Below the pieces are notes generated by a model, which saw only the letters and a program-made list of their open reading frames with translations, was not told the origin of the DNA and made no database searches. From contig NZ_AP023396.1 in assembly GCF_014466955.1 (NCBI RefSeq), positions 1,488,001-1,552,000 of the forward strand: DNA of 64,000 nt, in the 5' to 3' direction. How positions within the stretch are numbered: position 1 is the first letter of the stretch; every line of letters begins with the position of its first letter. The stretch is from Nocardia wallacei (GTDB taxonomy: Bacteria > Actinomycetota > Actinomycetes > Mycobacteriales > Mycobacteriaceae). This document shows, piece after piece, positions 24,691 to 33,133 of the stretch. The position numbers and the translations under genes are program-made.

Positions 24691-26175
24691 TTACACCCGG
24701 GCGTAGGCCAGTGACGGTGCCCGGCGCAGCGCGAACGACGACCGGAGATAGCACCACCAGGTCAGCCCGGCCATCGCGAGGAAGGCCACCGCGTAGGCCC
24801 AGAAGGCCGGCGACATGCTGCCGAAGTGGTTGTTGGACAAGCGCAGTGCCTGCTGCAGCAACCAGCCGCCGGAGGCGCCCACCGCGCCGATCACGCCGAT
24901 CGCCGCGCCCGCCTGCCGCTTCGCCGAGATCAGCGCCGTCGCGGTGTCCTCGCCCGCCTCGCTGGCGCGCCGCTTGGATTCGGCGATGAAGATCGACGGA
25001 ATCATCCGGTAGGTGGACCCGTTGCCGATCCCGCTGAGCACGAACAGCAGCAGGAACGAGATCAGGTACAGCGGAAAGCTTTTCGCCGACAGCGCGGCCA
25101 TGATCAAGACCGTCGACACCGCCATTCCGGCGAACACGTACAGCGTGATCCGGCCCCCGGTCAGCTTGTCGGAGATCCAGCCGCCGAAGGGCCGGCTCAT
25201 CGAACCGACCAGCGCCCCGAGGAAGGCCAGGTTGCCGATCGTGCTCATCCAGCCGATCTTGGCCAGGTCGGGGAAGTTGGCCTTGAGCAGCGTCGGGAAC
25301 GCGAAGGAGAAGCCGATGAACGAGCCGAAGGTGCCGATGTAGAGCACCGCCATCACCCAGGTGTGCGGGTTGGTCAGGGCCAGCCGGTACGACCGGCCGT
25401 CGGCCTTGGCCCCGGTGATGGAGTCCATGTGGCGCAGCGCCCCGGCCATCGCGACCAGGATGAACGGAATCCACATCAGGGTGGCGAGGGTGATGCCGAA
25501 GCGGTAACCGCCCGCGTCCTCGGCCATCAGGTGGGTGCCGAAGGTGATGATCAGCGGCACGAACAGCTGAGTCTGCGCGACGCCGAGATTGCCGCCCGCG
25601 GCGTTGATGCCCAGGGCCGCGCCCTTCTTGCCCTCCGGGAAGAAGAAGTTGATATTGGCCATCGACGACGAGAAGTTGCCGCCGCCCACTCCGGCGAGCG
25701 CGGCCAGCAGCATGAACACCCAGAACGGCGTGCCCGGCTGATTGACGAACCACGCCAGGCCCAGCGTCGGCAGCAGCAGCATCCCGGCGCTGAACACGGT
25801 GAACGCGCGGCCGCCGAAGCGCGGGATGGCGAAGGTGTAGGGAATCCGCAGCGCGGCGCCGACCAGCGTGGGGGTGGAGGTCAGCAGGAGCGAATTGCCC
25901 ACCGCGACCGGATCGCCCTTGCCGAGCCCGGCCAGGAAGTCGAAGCCGGCCGGTCCCATCGCGGTGACCACGCTCGCCCACAGCACCCAGATGCTGAAGC
26001 CGAGGTTCTCGGCGAAGACCGAGAAGAGCAGATTCTTGCGCGCGGTCCGCTTTCCGCCGCTCTCCCAGAAGCTTTCGTTGTCCGGTTCCCAGTGGTCCAG
26101 CCACCGCCCGCGGGTCTGATGCTGGAAGGTGGCGGGGTCCGGACCGGTGCGTACCGCGGCGTCGGTGGTGGTCAT
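24691..26175 (-). CDS. narK: NarK-type nitrate/nitrite transporter (copy 1)
   Basis: A 494-residue major-facilitator protein of the nitrate-nitrite porter family, with 12 hydrophobic helices. The family signature is GGGNFSSSMANINFFFPEGK and then ALGINAAGGNLG; a second one is RPFGGWISDKLTGGRITLY. The Arg residues of the nitrate site lie in LRIPYTFAIPRFGGR. It probably exchanges nitrite for nitrate or imports nitrate. ATG 26175 has GAGGAAG upstream. It follows the GntR gene on the same strand after 185 bp and is convergent with the kinase-like gene. It shares a fold and motifs with the second copy at 28624 but differs in loops and C-terminus. Confidence 0.93.
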   Translation of the reverse strand: MTTTDAAVRTGPDPATFQHQTRGRWLDHWEPDNESFWESGGKRTARKNLLFSVFAENLGFSIWVLWASVVTAMGPAGFDFLAGLGKGDPVAVGNSLLLTSTPTLVGAALRIPYTFAIPRFGGRAFTVFSAGMLLLPTLGLAWFVNQPGTPFWVFMLLAALAGVGGGNFSSSMANINFFFPEGKKGAALGINAAGGNLGVAQTQLFVPLIITFGTHLMAEDAGGYRFGITLATLMWIPFILVAMAGALRHMDSITGAKADGRSYRLALTNPHTWVMAVLYIGTFGSFIGFSFAFPTLLKANFPDLAKIGWMSTIGNLAFLGALVGSMSRPFGGWISDKLTGGRITLYVFAGMAVSTVLIMAALSAKSFPLYLISFLLLFVLSGIGNGSTYRMIPSIFIAESKRRASEAGEDTATALISAKRQAGAAIGVIGAVGASGGWLLQQALRLSNNHFGSMSPAFWAYAVAFLAMAGLTWWCYLRSSFALRRAPSLAYARV

Positions 26176-26360
26176 CGGCGCTTCCTCTCACGAAGGGGAT
26201 GACCGCCGCCCTCATCACGGTGTCACCGATACACGTCCGCGCCCGGTGCTCTCGGCGGTCGCGTCCACCGTACGAATGTGGCGTTACACACACGTCGCGC
26301 GAGATGACGGGCCGGGCAATTCACGCTCACCCGGGCGCGGGCCGCGCGGTGACGACTCGT

Positions 26361-27053
26361 TTACTTGTCCGGATACTCGGCGATCAGCGAGCCGAGGAAG
26401 CAGTTGGCCGCCCGCGCCGCCCGCTCGGGATCGCCGTCGATCACGGCGTGCACCAGATCGGCGTGCTCGGTGTGGAACGAGTCGCCGGATTTGGCTGTGC
26501 GACTGCGGATCCCGTCCTCGATCACCGGGAGCAGGGAATCGTAGAACTCCAGATACACCGCGTTGTGGCTGGCCACCACGATGGCCCGGTGCAGTTCCAC
26601 GTCGGCCTCGATGGCGGCCGGATTCTGTTCGTCCCACGCCTGTCGGCGCTCTTCCAGCAATCGCAGCAGAGTGGCGATGTCGGTGTCGTCGCGGCGCTGC
26701 GCCGCCAGCCGGGCGGCCTGGGTGTCGAGGGCCTGGCGGAGTTCCAGGACGTCGCGCTCGACGGCGTCGGCGAAGTACTTGCCAAGGGCGCCACCGAGAT
26801 CGGACGTGGCGATCACGTAGGTGCCGGACCCTTGACGGCGCTCCAGCATGCCGGCGTGCACGAGGGCCTGCACGGCCTCCCGAACGGTGTTGCGCCCGGT
26901 GCCGGTGAGTTCGGTCAGCTCCGGCTCGGTGGGAATGCGGGAGCCGACGGGCCAACGGCCGGAACGGATTTCGGCACGCAGCTGCTCGGTGACCTGAGCG
27001 ATGAGACTGGTGCGTCGGACGGGCTGCACGCTGAACAGAGTACCCCTGCTCAC
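26361..27053 (-). CDS. GntR-family (FadR-type) transcriptional regulator
   Basis: A 230-residue GntR protein. The N-terminal winged helix is RRTSLIAQVTEQLRAEI to LERRQGSGTYV; the C-terminal all-helical FCD-like domain has DVELHRAIVVAS, with Asp/His ligands of the metal site, and HADLVHAVIDGD. This is the FadR/VanR side of the family, and such proteins bind acids or amino acids. GTG 27053 is the start. It is divergent from the MFS gene with a 41-bp gap holding a palindrome, so control of both is likely. Whether narK downstream belongs to its regulon is open. Confidence 0.9.
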   Translation of the reverse strand: MSRGTLFSVQPVRRTSLIAQVTEQLRAEIRSGRWPVGSRIPTEPELTELTGTGRNTVREAVQALVHAGMLERRQGSGTYVIATSDLGGALGKYFADAVERDVLELRQALDTQAARLAAQRRDDTDIATLLRLLEERRQAWDEQNPAAIEADVELHRAIVVASHNAVYLEFYDSLLPVIEDGIRSRTAKSGDSFHTEHADLVHAVIDGDPERAARAANCFLGSLIAEYPDK

Positions 27054-27074
27054 AATCTTTGCGTCCGATCATCC

Positions 27075-27089
27075 AATCATCCTATGATT
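27075..27089. promoter_or_regulatory. Candidate GntR operator between gntR and MFS gene
   Basis: AATCAT (27075-27080) and ATGATT (27084-27089) form a perfect inverted repeat around CCT. It lies in the 41-bp gap between the divergent gntR and transporter starts and would overlap both promoters. The preceding ATCATCC forms a direct repeat with it. Binding is inferred. Confidence 0.5.
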
Positions 27090-27094
27090 TTTCC

Positions 27095-28330
27095 GTGACG
27101 GTAACCGTTGAGCACACCACCACCGAGGTCCGCCGCCGCTCGCTGATCGAGGGGCGGCTGCTCGTGCTCGCCGCCATCCTCATGTCGGCGTTCACACTGC
27201 GCCTCGCGGTCACCGCCTTCACCCCGCTGGCCGAGCGCATCGGCGACGACATCGGCTACTCGACGGCCGTCGTCGGCGTATTCGGCATGATCCCCACCGC
27301 CATGTTCGCCTTCGCCGGGGTGCTGACGCCGGTCTTCGTGCGCCGCCTCGGCCTCGAGCGCACCGCGCTCGTGGCGATGCTGATGGCCGGTGCCGGCCAG
27401 CTGACCCGCGCGATCGTGCCCGACACCTGGGAGCTGCTGGCGCTCTCGGCGCTGGCGCTGGCCGGGATGGGCATCGGCAACGTGGTGATTCCGCCGCTGG
27501 TCAAGCGGTATTTCGCCGACCATCTGGCGGTGTTGAGTTCGCTGTACATCACCATGGTGCAGCTGGGCACGGTGGTGCCCGCGCTGATCGCGGTGCCGGT
27601 GGCCGACGCCGCGGGCTGGCGGGCGTCGCTGGGACTGTGGTCGCTGCTGGGATTCGCGGCCGCGCTGCCGTGGCTGGGAGTGCTGCGCGGGCGGCGCGGG
27701 CACGATCGGGCCGATCGCACGGCGCTTCCGGGTGGCGCCCAACGCGCTCCCGGCAAGGTGTGGCGTTCGCCGGTGGCGTGGGGGATGGCCGGGATGTTCG
27801 GCATGACCTCGCTGAGCACCTATGCCATGTTCACCTGGCTGCCCAAGATCTTCTCCGACGCCGGTGCGTCCGCGGCCTTCGGCGGCACCATGGTCGGCGT
27901 CTTCTCGATGATGGGCCTGGTCGCCGCGCTCACCGCGCCGAGTGTGACCGCGCGCGTGCGCAACCCGTTCCCGATCGTGATCGGTTGTGCCGTTTGCTTT
28001 TTCGTGGCGTTCGGCGGGCTGCTGACGGCGCCGATGGCGGCGCCCTGGCTGTGGGTGGTGCTGCTGGGGCTGGGCCCGAGCACCTTCCCCATGGCGCTGA
28101 CCCTGATCAACCTGCGCACCCGCACCCAGGCCGGTTCGGCCGCGCTGTCGGGGTTCACCCAGGGCGTCGGTTACACGGTGGCGTGCGTGGGTCCGTTGCT
28201 GTTCGGCGTGCTGCACGACCTGACCGGCGGCTGGGGCGCGCCGTTCGCGCTGCTGTCGGTGGCGGTGCTGGTGCTGCTCGCCGGGGCGTGGCAGGCGTGC
28301 AAGCCGCGGATGCTGGAAGACACCTGGTGA
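27095..28330 (+). CDS. MFS transporter, CynX/NimT family
   Basis: A 411-residue major-facilitator protein with 12 predicted helices. The start has LTPVFVRRLGLERT (the loop 2-3 motif), the segment GMGIGNVVIPPLVKRYF is the hallmark of the CynX/NimT/YycB group, and LGPSTFPMALTLINLRTRT appears in the second half. The family moves cyanate, 2-nitroimidazole or similar small compounds; the cargo here is unknown. GTG 27095 is preferred; the frame opens 12 codons earlier within the operator. It is probably regulated by the divergent GntR. A short hairpin GGTGA-CGAAT-TCACC spans its stop codon. Confidence 0.86.
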   Translation: MTVTVEHTTTEVRRRSLIEGRLLVLAAILMSAFTLRLAVTAFTPLAERIGDDIGYSTAVVGVFGMIPTAMFAFAGVLTPVFVRRLGLERTALVAMLMAGAGQLTRAIVPDTWELLALSALALAGMGIGNVVIPPLVKRYFADHLAVLSSLYITMVQLGTVVPALIAVPVADAAGWRASLGLWSLLGFAAALPWLGVLRGRRGHDRADRTALPGGAQRAPGKVWRSPVAWGMAGMFGMTSLSTYAMFTWLPKIFSDAGASAAFGGTMVGVFSMMGLVAALTAPSVTARVRNPFPIVIGCAVCFFVAFGGLLTAPMAAPWLWVVLLGLGPSTFPMALTLINLRTRTQAGSAALSGFTQGVGYTVACVGPLLFGVLHDLTGGWGAPFALLSVAVLVLLAGAWQACKPRMLEDTW

Positions 28331-28346
28331 CGAATTCACCGTAGGA

Positions 28347-28432
28347 CTTGCCGACCGGTGAGGTGTGGGCCAAGATGTTGGCCATCGGCAAGCGGGTGTG
28401 GCCCAAAACACTTGCCGCCGTTGATCTCACCG
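28347..28432. repeat. Nested and competing inverted repeats before the narK-nirBD operon
   Basis: Several perfect inverted repeats sit inside one another. CTTGCCGA (28347-28354) pairs with TCGGCAAG (28385-28392) and encloses the hairpin GGCCAA (28368-28373)/TTGGCC (28378-28383). A third copy, CTTGCCG (28411-28417), can pair with the same TCGGCAAG instead, so two folds exclude each other. CGGTGAG (28356-28362) with CTCACCG (28426-28432) makes an outer stem. GTGTGGGCCAA and GTGTGGCCCAA occur as near-copies. The block lies between the MFS stop and the GlnR box. It could be a 3' UTR/terminator of the MFS gene, a leader, or a multi-site operator. Confidence 0.6.
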
Positions 28433-28468
28433 ACCGGTCTTCGTCCGGTGGGCGCTTCTTGACGCGCT

Positions 28469-28495
28469 GAAACCGTTGTGTCACACGGACGAAAC
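28469..28495. promoter_or_regulatory. GlnR-type binding box
   Basis: GAAAC (28469-28473), six bases, GTCAC (28480-28484), six bases, GAAAC (28491-28495): three consecutive modules of the actinobacterial GlnR box (gTnAC-n6-GaAAC repeated). A weak first module, TTGAC at 28459-28463, stands five bases before. GlnR activates nitrate and nitrite assimilation genes under nitrogen limitation in Streptomyces and mycobacteria. The box is 129 bp upstream of narK (copy 2). Confidence 0.72.
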
Positions 28496-28623
28496 ATAAG
28501 GCGGGTTCTCACGGGCGCCGCCCGATAATCGTGAGCAACCGTTGATTTGGCGGTCATTTCGCGCAGCATCGGCGCAATACCCGTTTCCTACCTTGGGGCC
28601 ATCCCGGAATTCAGGAGGCCTTG

Positions 28624-30090
28624 GTGAGCACGCTGACGCGCAGTCACGATATCGAGCATTGGGATGCCGAGGATGTCGACGCTTGGGAGGCGGGCGGCAA
28701 GAACGTCGCCCGCCGCAACCTGATCTGGTCGGTCTTCGCCGAGCACATCGGGTTCTCGGTGTGGTCGATCTGGTCGGTGATGGTGCTGTTCATGCCCGCC
28801 GACGTCTTCCACATCGACACCGCGGGCAAATTCTTCCTCGGCGCGGTCCCGACGCTGGTCGGCGGCGTGCTGCGGATTCCCTACACGGTGGCCACGGCCA
28901 AGTTCGGCGGCCGGAACTGGACCATCTTCTCCGCGCTGGCCCTGCTGGTGCCGGTGCTGCTGACGCTGTACTTCGTCAACCAGCCGGGCACCTCGTACAC
29001 GACGTTCCTGATCGTGGCGGCGTTCGCGGGTCTGGGCGGCGGCAACTTCGCCTCCTCGATGGCCAACATCAACGTCTTCTACCCGCAGCGGCTCAAGGGC
29101 TGGGCGCTGGGCCTCAACGCGGGCGGCGGCAATGTCGGCGTCCCGGTGATCCAGCTGATCGGCCTGGCCGTCATCGCCACCCTGGGCAGCGCCTACGGGC
29201 ACGCCTCGATCGTGTGCCTGGTGTATCTGGTGCTGGTCGTGACCGCGGCCACCGGCGCGGCGCTCTACATGGACAACGTGCGCAACCAGAAGGCCGACTA
29301 CTCCTACATGATCACGGCCCTGAAGGTGCCGCAGTCGTGGGCGATCGCGTTCCTCTACATCGGCACGTTCGGCTCGTTCATCGGATACAGCTTCGCGTTC
29401 GGGCAGGTGCTGCAGGTCAGCTTCGTCGCCGGGGGCGGCAAGCCCGCCGAGGCGGCGCTGCACGCCGCGCAGATCGCGTTCATCGGCCCGCTGCTCGGCT
29501 CAATCGCCCGGCCCTACGGCGGCAAGTGGGCCGACCGGTTCGGCGGCAGCCGGGTCACGCTGTACAGCTTCGGCGCCATGACGCTCGCGACCATCGCGGT
29601 CGCCGTGGCCAGCGCGGTCGCCGACGGCAACAACCACGTGCCCACCGGCGCGGTGATGGCCGCGATGGTGATCGGCTTCATCGCCCTGTTCGTGGTGTCG
29701 GGCATCGGCAACGGCGCGGTCACCAAGATCATCCCGTCGGTGTTCGACGCCAAATCCCGTAGCCTGCGGGTGGATTCGGCCACCCGGGCGGCCTGGTCGC
29801 AGAACACCTCGGGGGCGCTGATCGGTTTCGTCGGCGCGATCGGCGCGATCGGCGGCGTCGGCATCAACCTGGTGCTGCGCTCCTCCTACGCCTCCACCAA
29901 GTCCGCCACCACCGCGTTCTGGGTGTTCATGGCGTTCTACCTGGTGTGCGCCGCGGTGTGCTGGGCGGTGTTCCTGCGCCGCCCGAGCGCGCGGCGGCGG
30001 CCCGAGCCCGATGTCGTGGTGGAGGCCGAGGCGTTCGTCCTCGAGGCCGAACTCGATTCCCCGTCCGCCAACCGTCGGCCCAGAGCCTGA
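28624..30090 (+). CDS. narK: NarK-type nitrate/nitrite transporter (copy 2), first gene of nir operon
   Basis: A 488-residue nitrate-nitrite porter with 12 helices. Signatures are GGGNFASSMANINVFYPQRL, ALGLNAGGGNVG and RPYGGKWADRFGGSRVTLY. It carries a charged C-terminal tail of about 40 residues rich in Arg and Glu, absent from copy 1. GTG 28624 is chosen because GGAGG stands five bases before it, against two bases for TTG 28621. Only 23 bp separate it from nirB, so uptake and reduction are cotranscribed. The GlnR box upstream suggests an assimilatory role, whereas copy 1 may serve respiration or nitrite export. Confidence 0.93.
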   Translation: MSTLTRSHDIEHWDAEDVDAWEAGGKNVARRNLIWSVFAEHIGFSVWSIWSVMVLFMPADVFHIDTAGKFFLGAVPTLVGGVLRIPYTVATAKFGGRNWTIFSALALLVPVLLTLYFVNQPGTSYTTFLIVAAFAGLGGGNFASSMANINVFYPQRLKGWALGLNAGGGNVGVPVIQLIGLAVIATLGSAYGHASIVCLVYLVLVVTAATGAALYMDNVRNQKADYSYMITALKVPQSWAIAFLYIGTFGSFIGYSFAFGQVLQVSFVAGGGKPAEAALHAAQIAFIGPLLGSIARPYGGKWADRFGGSRVTLYSFGAMTLATIAVAVASAVADGNNHVPTGAVMAAMVIGFIALFVVSGIGNGAVTKIIPSVFDAKSRSLRVDSATRAAWSQNTSGALIGFVGAIGAIGGVGINLVLRSSYASTKSATTAFWVFMAFYLVCAAVCWAVFLRRPSARRRPEPDVVVEAEAFVLEAELDSPSANRRPRA

Positions 30091-30113
30091 CCAGAACCAT
30101 TCGGAGGACAGAG

Positions 30114-32672
30114 ATGAACCCCACTGTGGAACCCGCGCAGCGCAAGACCGTGGTGGTCGTCGGTCACGGCATGGTCGGCCACCGCTTCGTCGAGGCCCTG
30201 CGCTCGCGCGACACCGACGGCCGCTGGCAGGTCGTGATCCTCAGCGAGGAACCGCGCCCGGCGTACGACCGCGTCGGCCTGTCGTCCTATGTCGGCGCCT
30301 GGGACGCGGACGCGCTGGCGCTGCCCGGCAACGAGTACGCCGGTGACGCGCTGGTGGATCTGCGGCTCGGTGTCGCCGCGGAGAACGTGGACCGCGGCGC
30401 CCGCAAGGTCACCACGTCCACCGGTGACGTGATCGGTTACGACGCACTGGTTCTCGCGACCGGCTCGTACGCGTTCGTGCCGCCGGTGCCCGGCCACGAC
30501 CGGCCGGAGTGCTTCGTCTACCGCACTATCGAGGACCTCGACGGCATCCGGGCGGCGGCCGACGCGGCGGGGCCGGGCGCGGTCGGCGTGGTGGTCGGCG
30601 GCGGCCTGCTCGGACTGGAGGCCGCGAACGCGTTGCGGCTCATGGGCATTACTCCGCACGTGGTCGAGTTCGCGCCGCGGCTGATGCCGGTGCAGGTCGA
30701 CGAGGGCGGCGGCGCGATCCTGGAGCGACTGGTCACCGATCTGGGCCTGCACGTGCACACCGGCGTCGGCACCTCGGCCATCGAGCCCGCGGAAGACGGT
30801 GCGGGACTGCGGGTCACGCTGTCGGACGAGTCCACCATCGACGCGTCGCTGGTGGTGTTCTCCGCCGGTGTGCGCCCGCGCGACCAGATCGCCCGCGACG
30901 CCGGACTGGAGGTCGGGCCGCGCGGTGGTGTGGTCACCGACCTCGGGCTGCGCAGTTCCGACCCCAACATCTACGCCGTCGGTGAGGTGGCGGCCGTGGA
31001 GGGCACCTGCTACGGCCTGGTCGCTCCCGGCTACACCACCGCGGAGATCGTGGCGGACCGGTTGCTCGGCGGCGCAGGGGAATTCCCCGGCGCGGATCTG
31101 TCCACCAAGCTGAAGCTGCTGGGTGTGGACGTGGCCAGCTTCGGCGACGCGCACGGCGTCACCGAAGGGGCGCTGTCGGTCGTGCTGCACGACGCGGCCA
31201 AGGGCACCTACGCCAAACTCGTTCTCTCCGACGACGCCAAGACCCTGCTCGGCGGCATCCTGGTCGGTGACGCGTCGCAGTACGCGGCGCTGCGCCCGCT
31301 GGTCGGCAGCGAACTGCCCGCCGAGCCCGCGGCCCTGATCTCGCCCGCCGGTGCCGAACTGGGCGCCGACGCGCTGCCCGACGAGGCGCAGATCTGCTCC
31401 TGCAACAACGTGTCCAAGGGCGCCATCTGCGGCGCCATCGCGGACGGGGCCTGCGACATCCCCGGCATCAAGAGCTGCACCTCGGCCGGAACCTCCTGCG
31501 GCGGTTGCGTTCCCATGCTCAAGAAGCTGCTGGAGCAGTCGGGCGTGGAGATGTCCAAGGCGCTGTGCGAGCACTTCGAGCAGTCGCGCGCGGAGCTGTT
31601 CCAGATCGTCCAGGTCACCGGCATCCGTACCTTCTCCGAGCTGATCACCAAGCACGGCAGGGGAACCGGCTGCGACATCTGCAAGCCGACCGTCGCCTCG
31701 ATCCTCGCCTCCACCTCGAGCGACCACATCCTCGAGGGCGAACAGGCCGCGCTGCAGGACACCAACGACCACTTCCTGGCGAATCTGCAGAAGAACGGCA
31801 CCTATTCGGTGGTGCCGCGGATGCCCGGCGGCGAGTGCACGCCCGAGCAGCTGATCGAAATCGGGCAGATCGCAAAGGATTTCGGCCTCTACGTGAAGGT
31901 CACCGGCGGCCAGCGCATCGACCTGTTCGGCGCGCGGGTCGAGCAGCTGCCGAAGATCTGGCAGCGCCTGGTCGATGTCGGCATGGAATCCGGGCACGCC
32001 TACGGCAAGTCGCTGCGCACCGTGAAGAGCTGCGTCGGGTCCACCTGGTGCCGCTACGGGCAGCAGGACTCGGTCGGCATGGCGGTGCTGCTGGAGAAGC
32101 GGTACCGCGGGCTGCGGTCGCCGCACAAGCTGAAGCTGGCCGTGTCCGGGTGTGCCCGCGAATGCGCCGAGGCGCGCGGCAAGGACGTCGGCGTCATCGC
32201 CACCGAGAACGGGTGGAACCTGTACGTCGGCGGCAACGGCGGGCTCACGCCCAAGCACGCGGTGCTGCTGGCCGGCGACCTCGACGACGAGACGCTGATC
32301 AAATACATCGACCGCTACCTGATGTTCTACATCCGCACCGCCGACCGGCTGCAGCGCACCGCGCCCTGGCAGGAGTCGCTGGAGGGTGGCATCGAGCACG
32401 TCAAGCAGGTCGTGTGCGAGGACTCGCTCGGCATCGCCGACGAATTGGAGGCCGCCATGGCCCAGCACGTCGCCGGGTACAAGGACGAGTGGTCGGCGGT
32501 GCTGGAGGACCCGGAGAAGCTGTCGCGGTTCGTGTCCTTCGTCAACGCGCCGGATCAGAGCGACCCGACCATCGGCTTCGACGACAGCGGTGAGCGCAAG
32601 GTGCCGGTTCTGCTGGGTATGCCCGAGGTGCCGGTCGGCCGCCCCGCCGCGAGCGCCACGCACGGGAAATAG
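30114..32672 (+). CDS. nirB: Assimilatory nitrite reductase large subunit NirB
   Basis: An 852-residue NADH-dependent siroheme nitrite reductase reducing nitrite to ammonium. Order of domains: FAD/NAD(P)H oxidoreductase (VVVGHGMVGHRF at 13; VVVGGGLLGLEAANAL near 160), a BFD-type [2Fe-2S] domain (CSCNN near 428 and CTSAGTSCGGC near 460), then the nitrite/sulfite reductase domains. The [4Fe-4S]-siroheme ligands are in KSCVGSTWCRYG near 638 and SGCARECAE near 680. Length and order are normal. GGAGGA precedes ATG 30114. It needs siroheme, made with the chelatase encoded three genes downstream. Confidence 0.96.
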   Translation: MNPTVEPAQRKTVVVVGHGMVGHRFVEALRSRDTDGRWQVVILSEEPRPAYDRVGLSSYVGAWDADALALPGNEYAGDALVDLRLGVAAENVDRGARKVTTSTGDVIGYDALVLATGSYAFVPPVPGHDRPECFVYRTIEDLDGIRAAADAAGPGAVGVVVGGGLLGLEAANALRLMGITPHVVEFAPRLMPVQVDEGGGAILERLVTDLGLHVHTGVGTSAIEPAEDGAGLRVTLSDESTIDASLVVFSAGVRPRDQIARDAGLEVGPRGGVVTDLGLRSSDPNIYAVGEVAAVEGTCYGLVAPGYTTAEIVADRLLGGAGEFPGADLSTKLKLLGVDVASFGDAHGVTEGALSVVLHDAAKGTYAKLVLSDDAKTLLGGILVGDASQYAALRPLVGSELPAEPAALISPAGAELGADALPDEAQICSCNNVSKGAICGAIADGACDIPGIKSCTSAGTSCGGCVPMLKKLLEQSGVEMSKALCEHFEQSRAELFQIVQVTGIRTFSELITKHGRGTGCDICKPTVASILASTSSDHILEGEQAALQDTNDHFLANLQKNGTYSVVPRMPGGECTPEQLIEIGQIAKDFGLYVKVTGGQRIDLFGARVEQLPKIWQRLVDVGMESGHAYGKSLRTVKSCVGSTWCRYGQQDSVGMAVLLEKRYRGLRSPHKLKLAVSGCARECAEARGKDVGVIATENGWNLYVGGNGGLTPKHAVLLAGDLDDETLIKYIDRYLMFYIRTADRLQRTAPWQESLEGGIEHVKQVVCEDSLGIADELEAAMAQHVAGYKDEWSAVLEDPEKLSRFVSFVNAPDQSDPTIGFDDSGERKVPVLLGMPEVPVGRPAASATHGK

Positions 32673-32737
32673 GCGCGTAATCGCCTGGAAACAGGATGCC
32701 GGTACCAATAGGTAGGGCGTTCGGAGGAGAGTTACCG

Positions 32738-33133
32738 ATGACCGTGATCGACACACCCGGTATTGCTCAGGTGACCACCGCAGGGTGGACCTCGGCCTGC
32801 CGCCTCGACTATTTGATTCCCGGCCGCGGCGTGGCGGTGTTGCTGAGAGGCGGCCGGCAGGCCGCGCTGTTCCTGCTGCCCGACGGCAGCCTGTACGCCG
32901 TCGGCAATATCGACCCGTTCGGCCGCGCCGCGGTGATGTCGCGCGGCATAGTCGGTGATCGAGGCGGTGTGCCCGTGGTGGCGTCGCCGCTGCTCAAGCA
33001 GGCGTTCTCGCTGCTCGACGGGCACTGCCTGGACGACGACTCGACGGGCCTGCCGGTGTATGCCGTGCGCGTGGTCGACGGTGTCGTGGAGGTTTCCGAC
33101 GAGCCGGTGGACTGTACCGGGGACACGCCATGA
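32738..33133 (+). CDS. nirD: Nitrite reductase small subunit NirD
   Basis: A 131-residue NirD protein with a Rieske-like fold (VAVLLRGGRQAALFLLPDGSLYAVGNIDPFG and the later GLPVYAVRVVDGVVEV). The cluster-binding Cys and His pairs of true Rieske proteins are absent, as is normal for NirD, so it is structural or modulatory. GGAGGA precedes ATG 32738. The stop overlaps the start of nnaR (ATGA), showing tight coupling. Confidence 0.92.
   Translation: MTVIDTPGIAQVTTAGWTSACRLDYLIPGRGVAVLLRGGRQAALFLLPDGSLYAVGNIDPFGRAAVMSRGIVGDRGGVPVVASPLLKQAFSLLDGHCLDDDSTGLPVYAVRVVDGVVEVSDEPVDCTGDTP

Noticed and set aside
26176..26360. GlnR box before narK copy 1
   Set aside because: Only isolated GTAAC-like pieces occur; the six-base spacing to GAAAC is not met.
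29937..32756. Minus-strand frame of 939 codons opposite nirB
   Set aside because: It is antisense to nirB, which has all cofactor motifs; the frame has no recognisable domain.
32738..33133. True Rieske iron-sulfur cluster in NirD
   Set aside because: The Cys-His ligand pairs are missing; the protein is a standard NirD.
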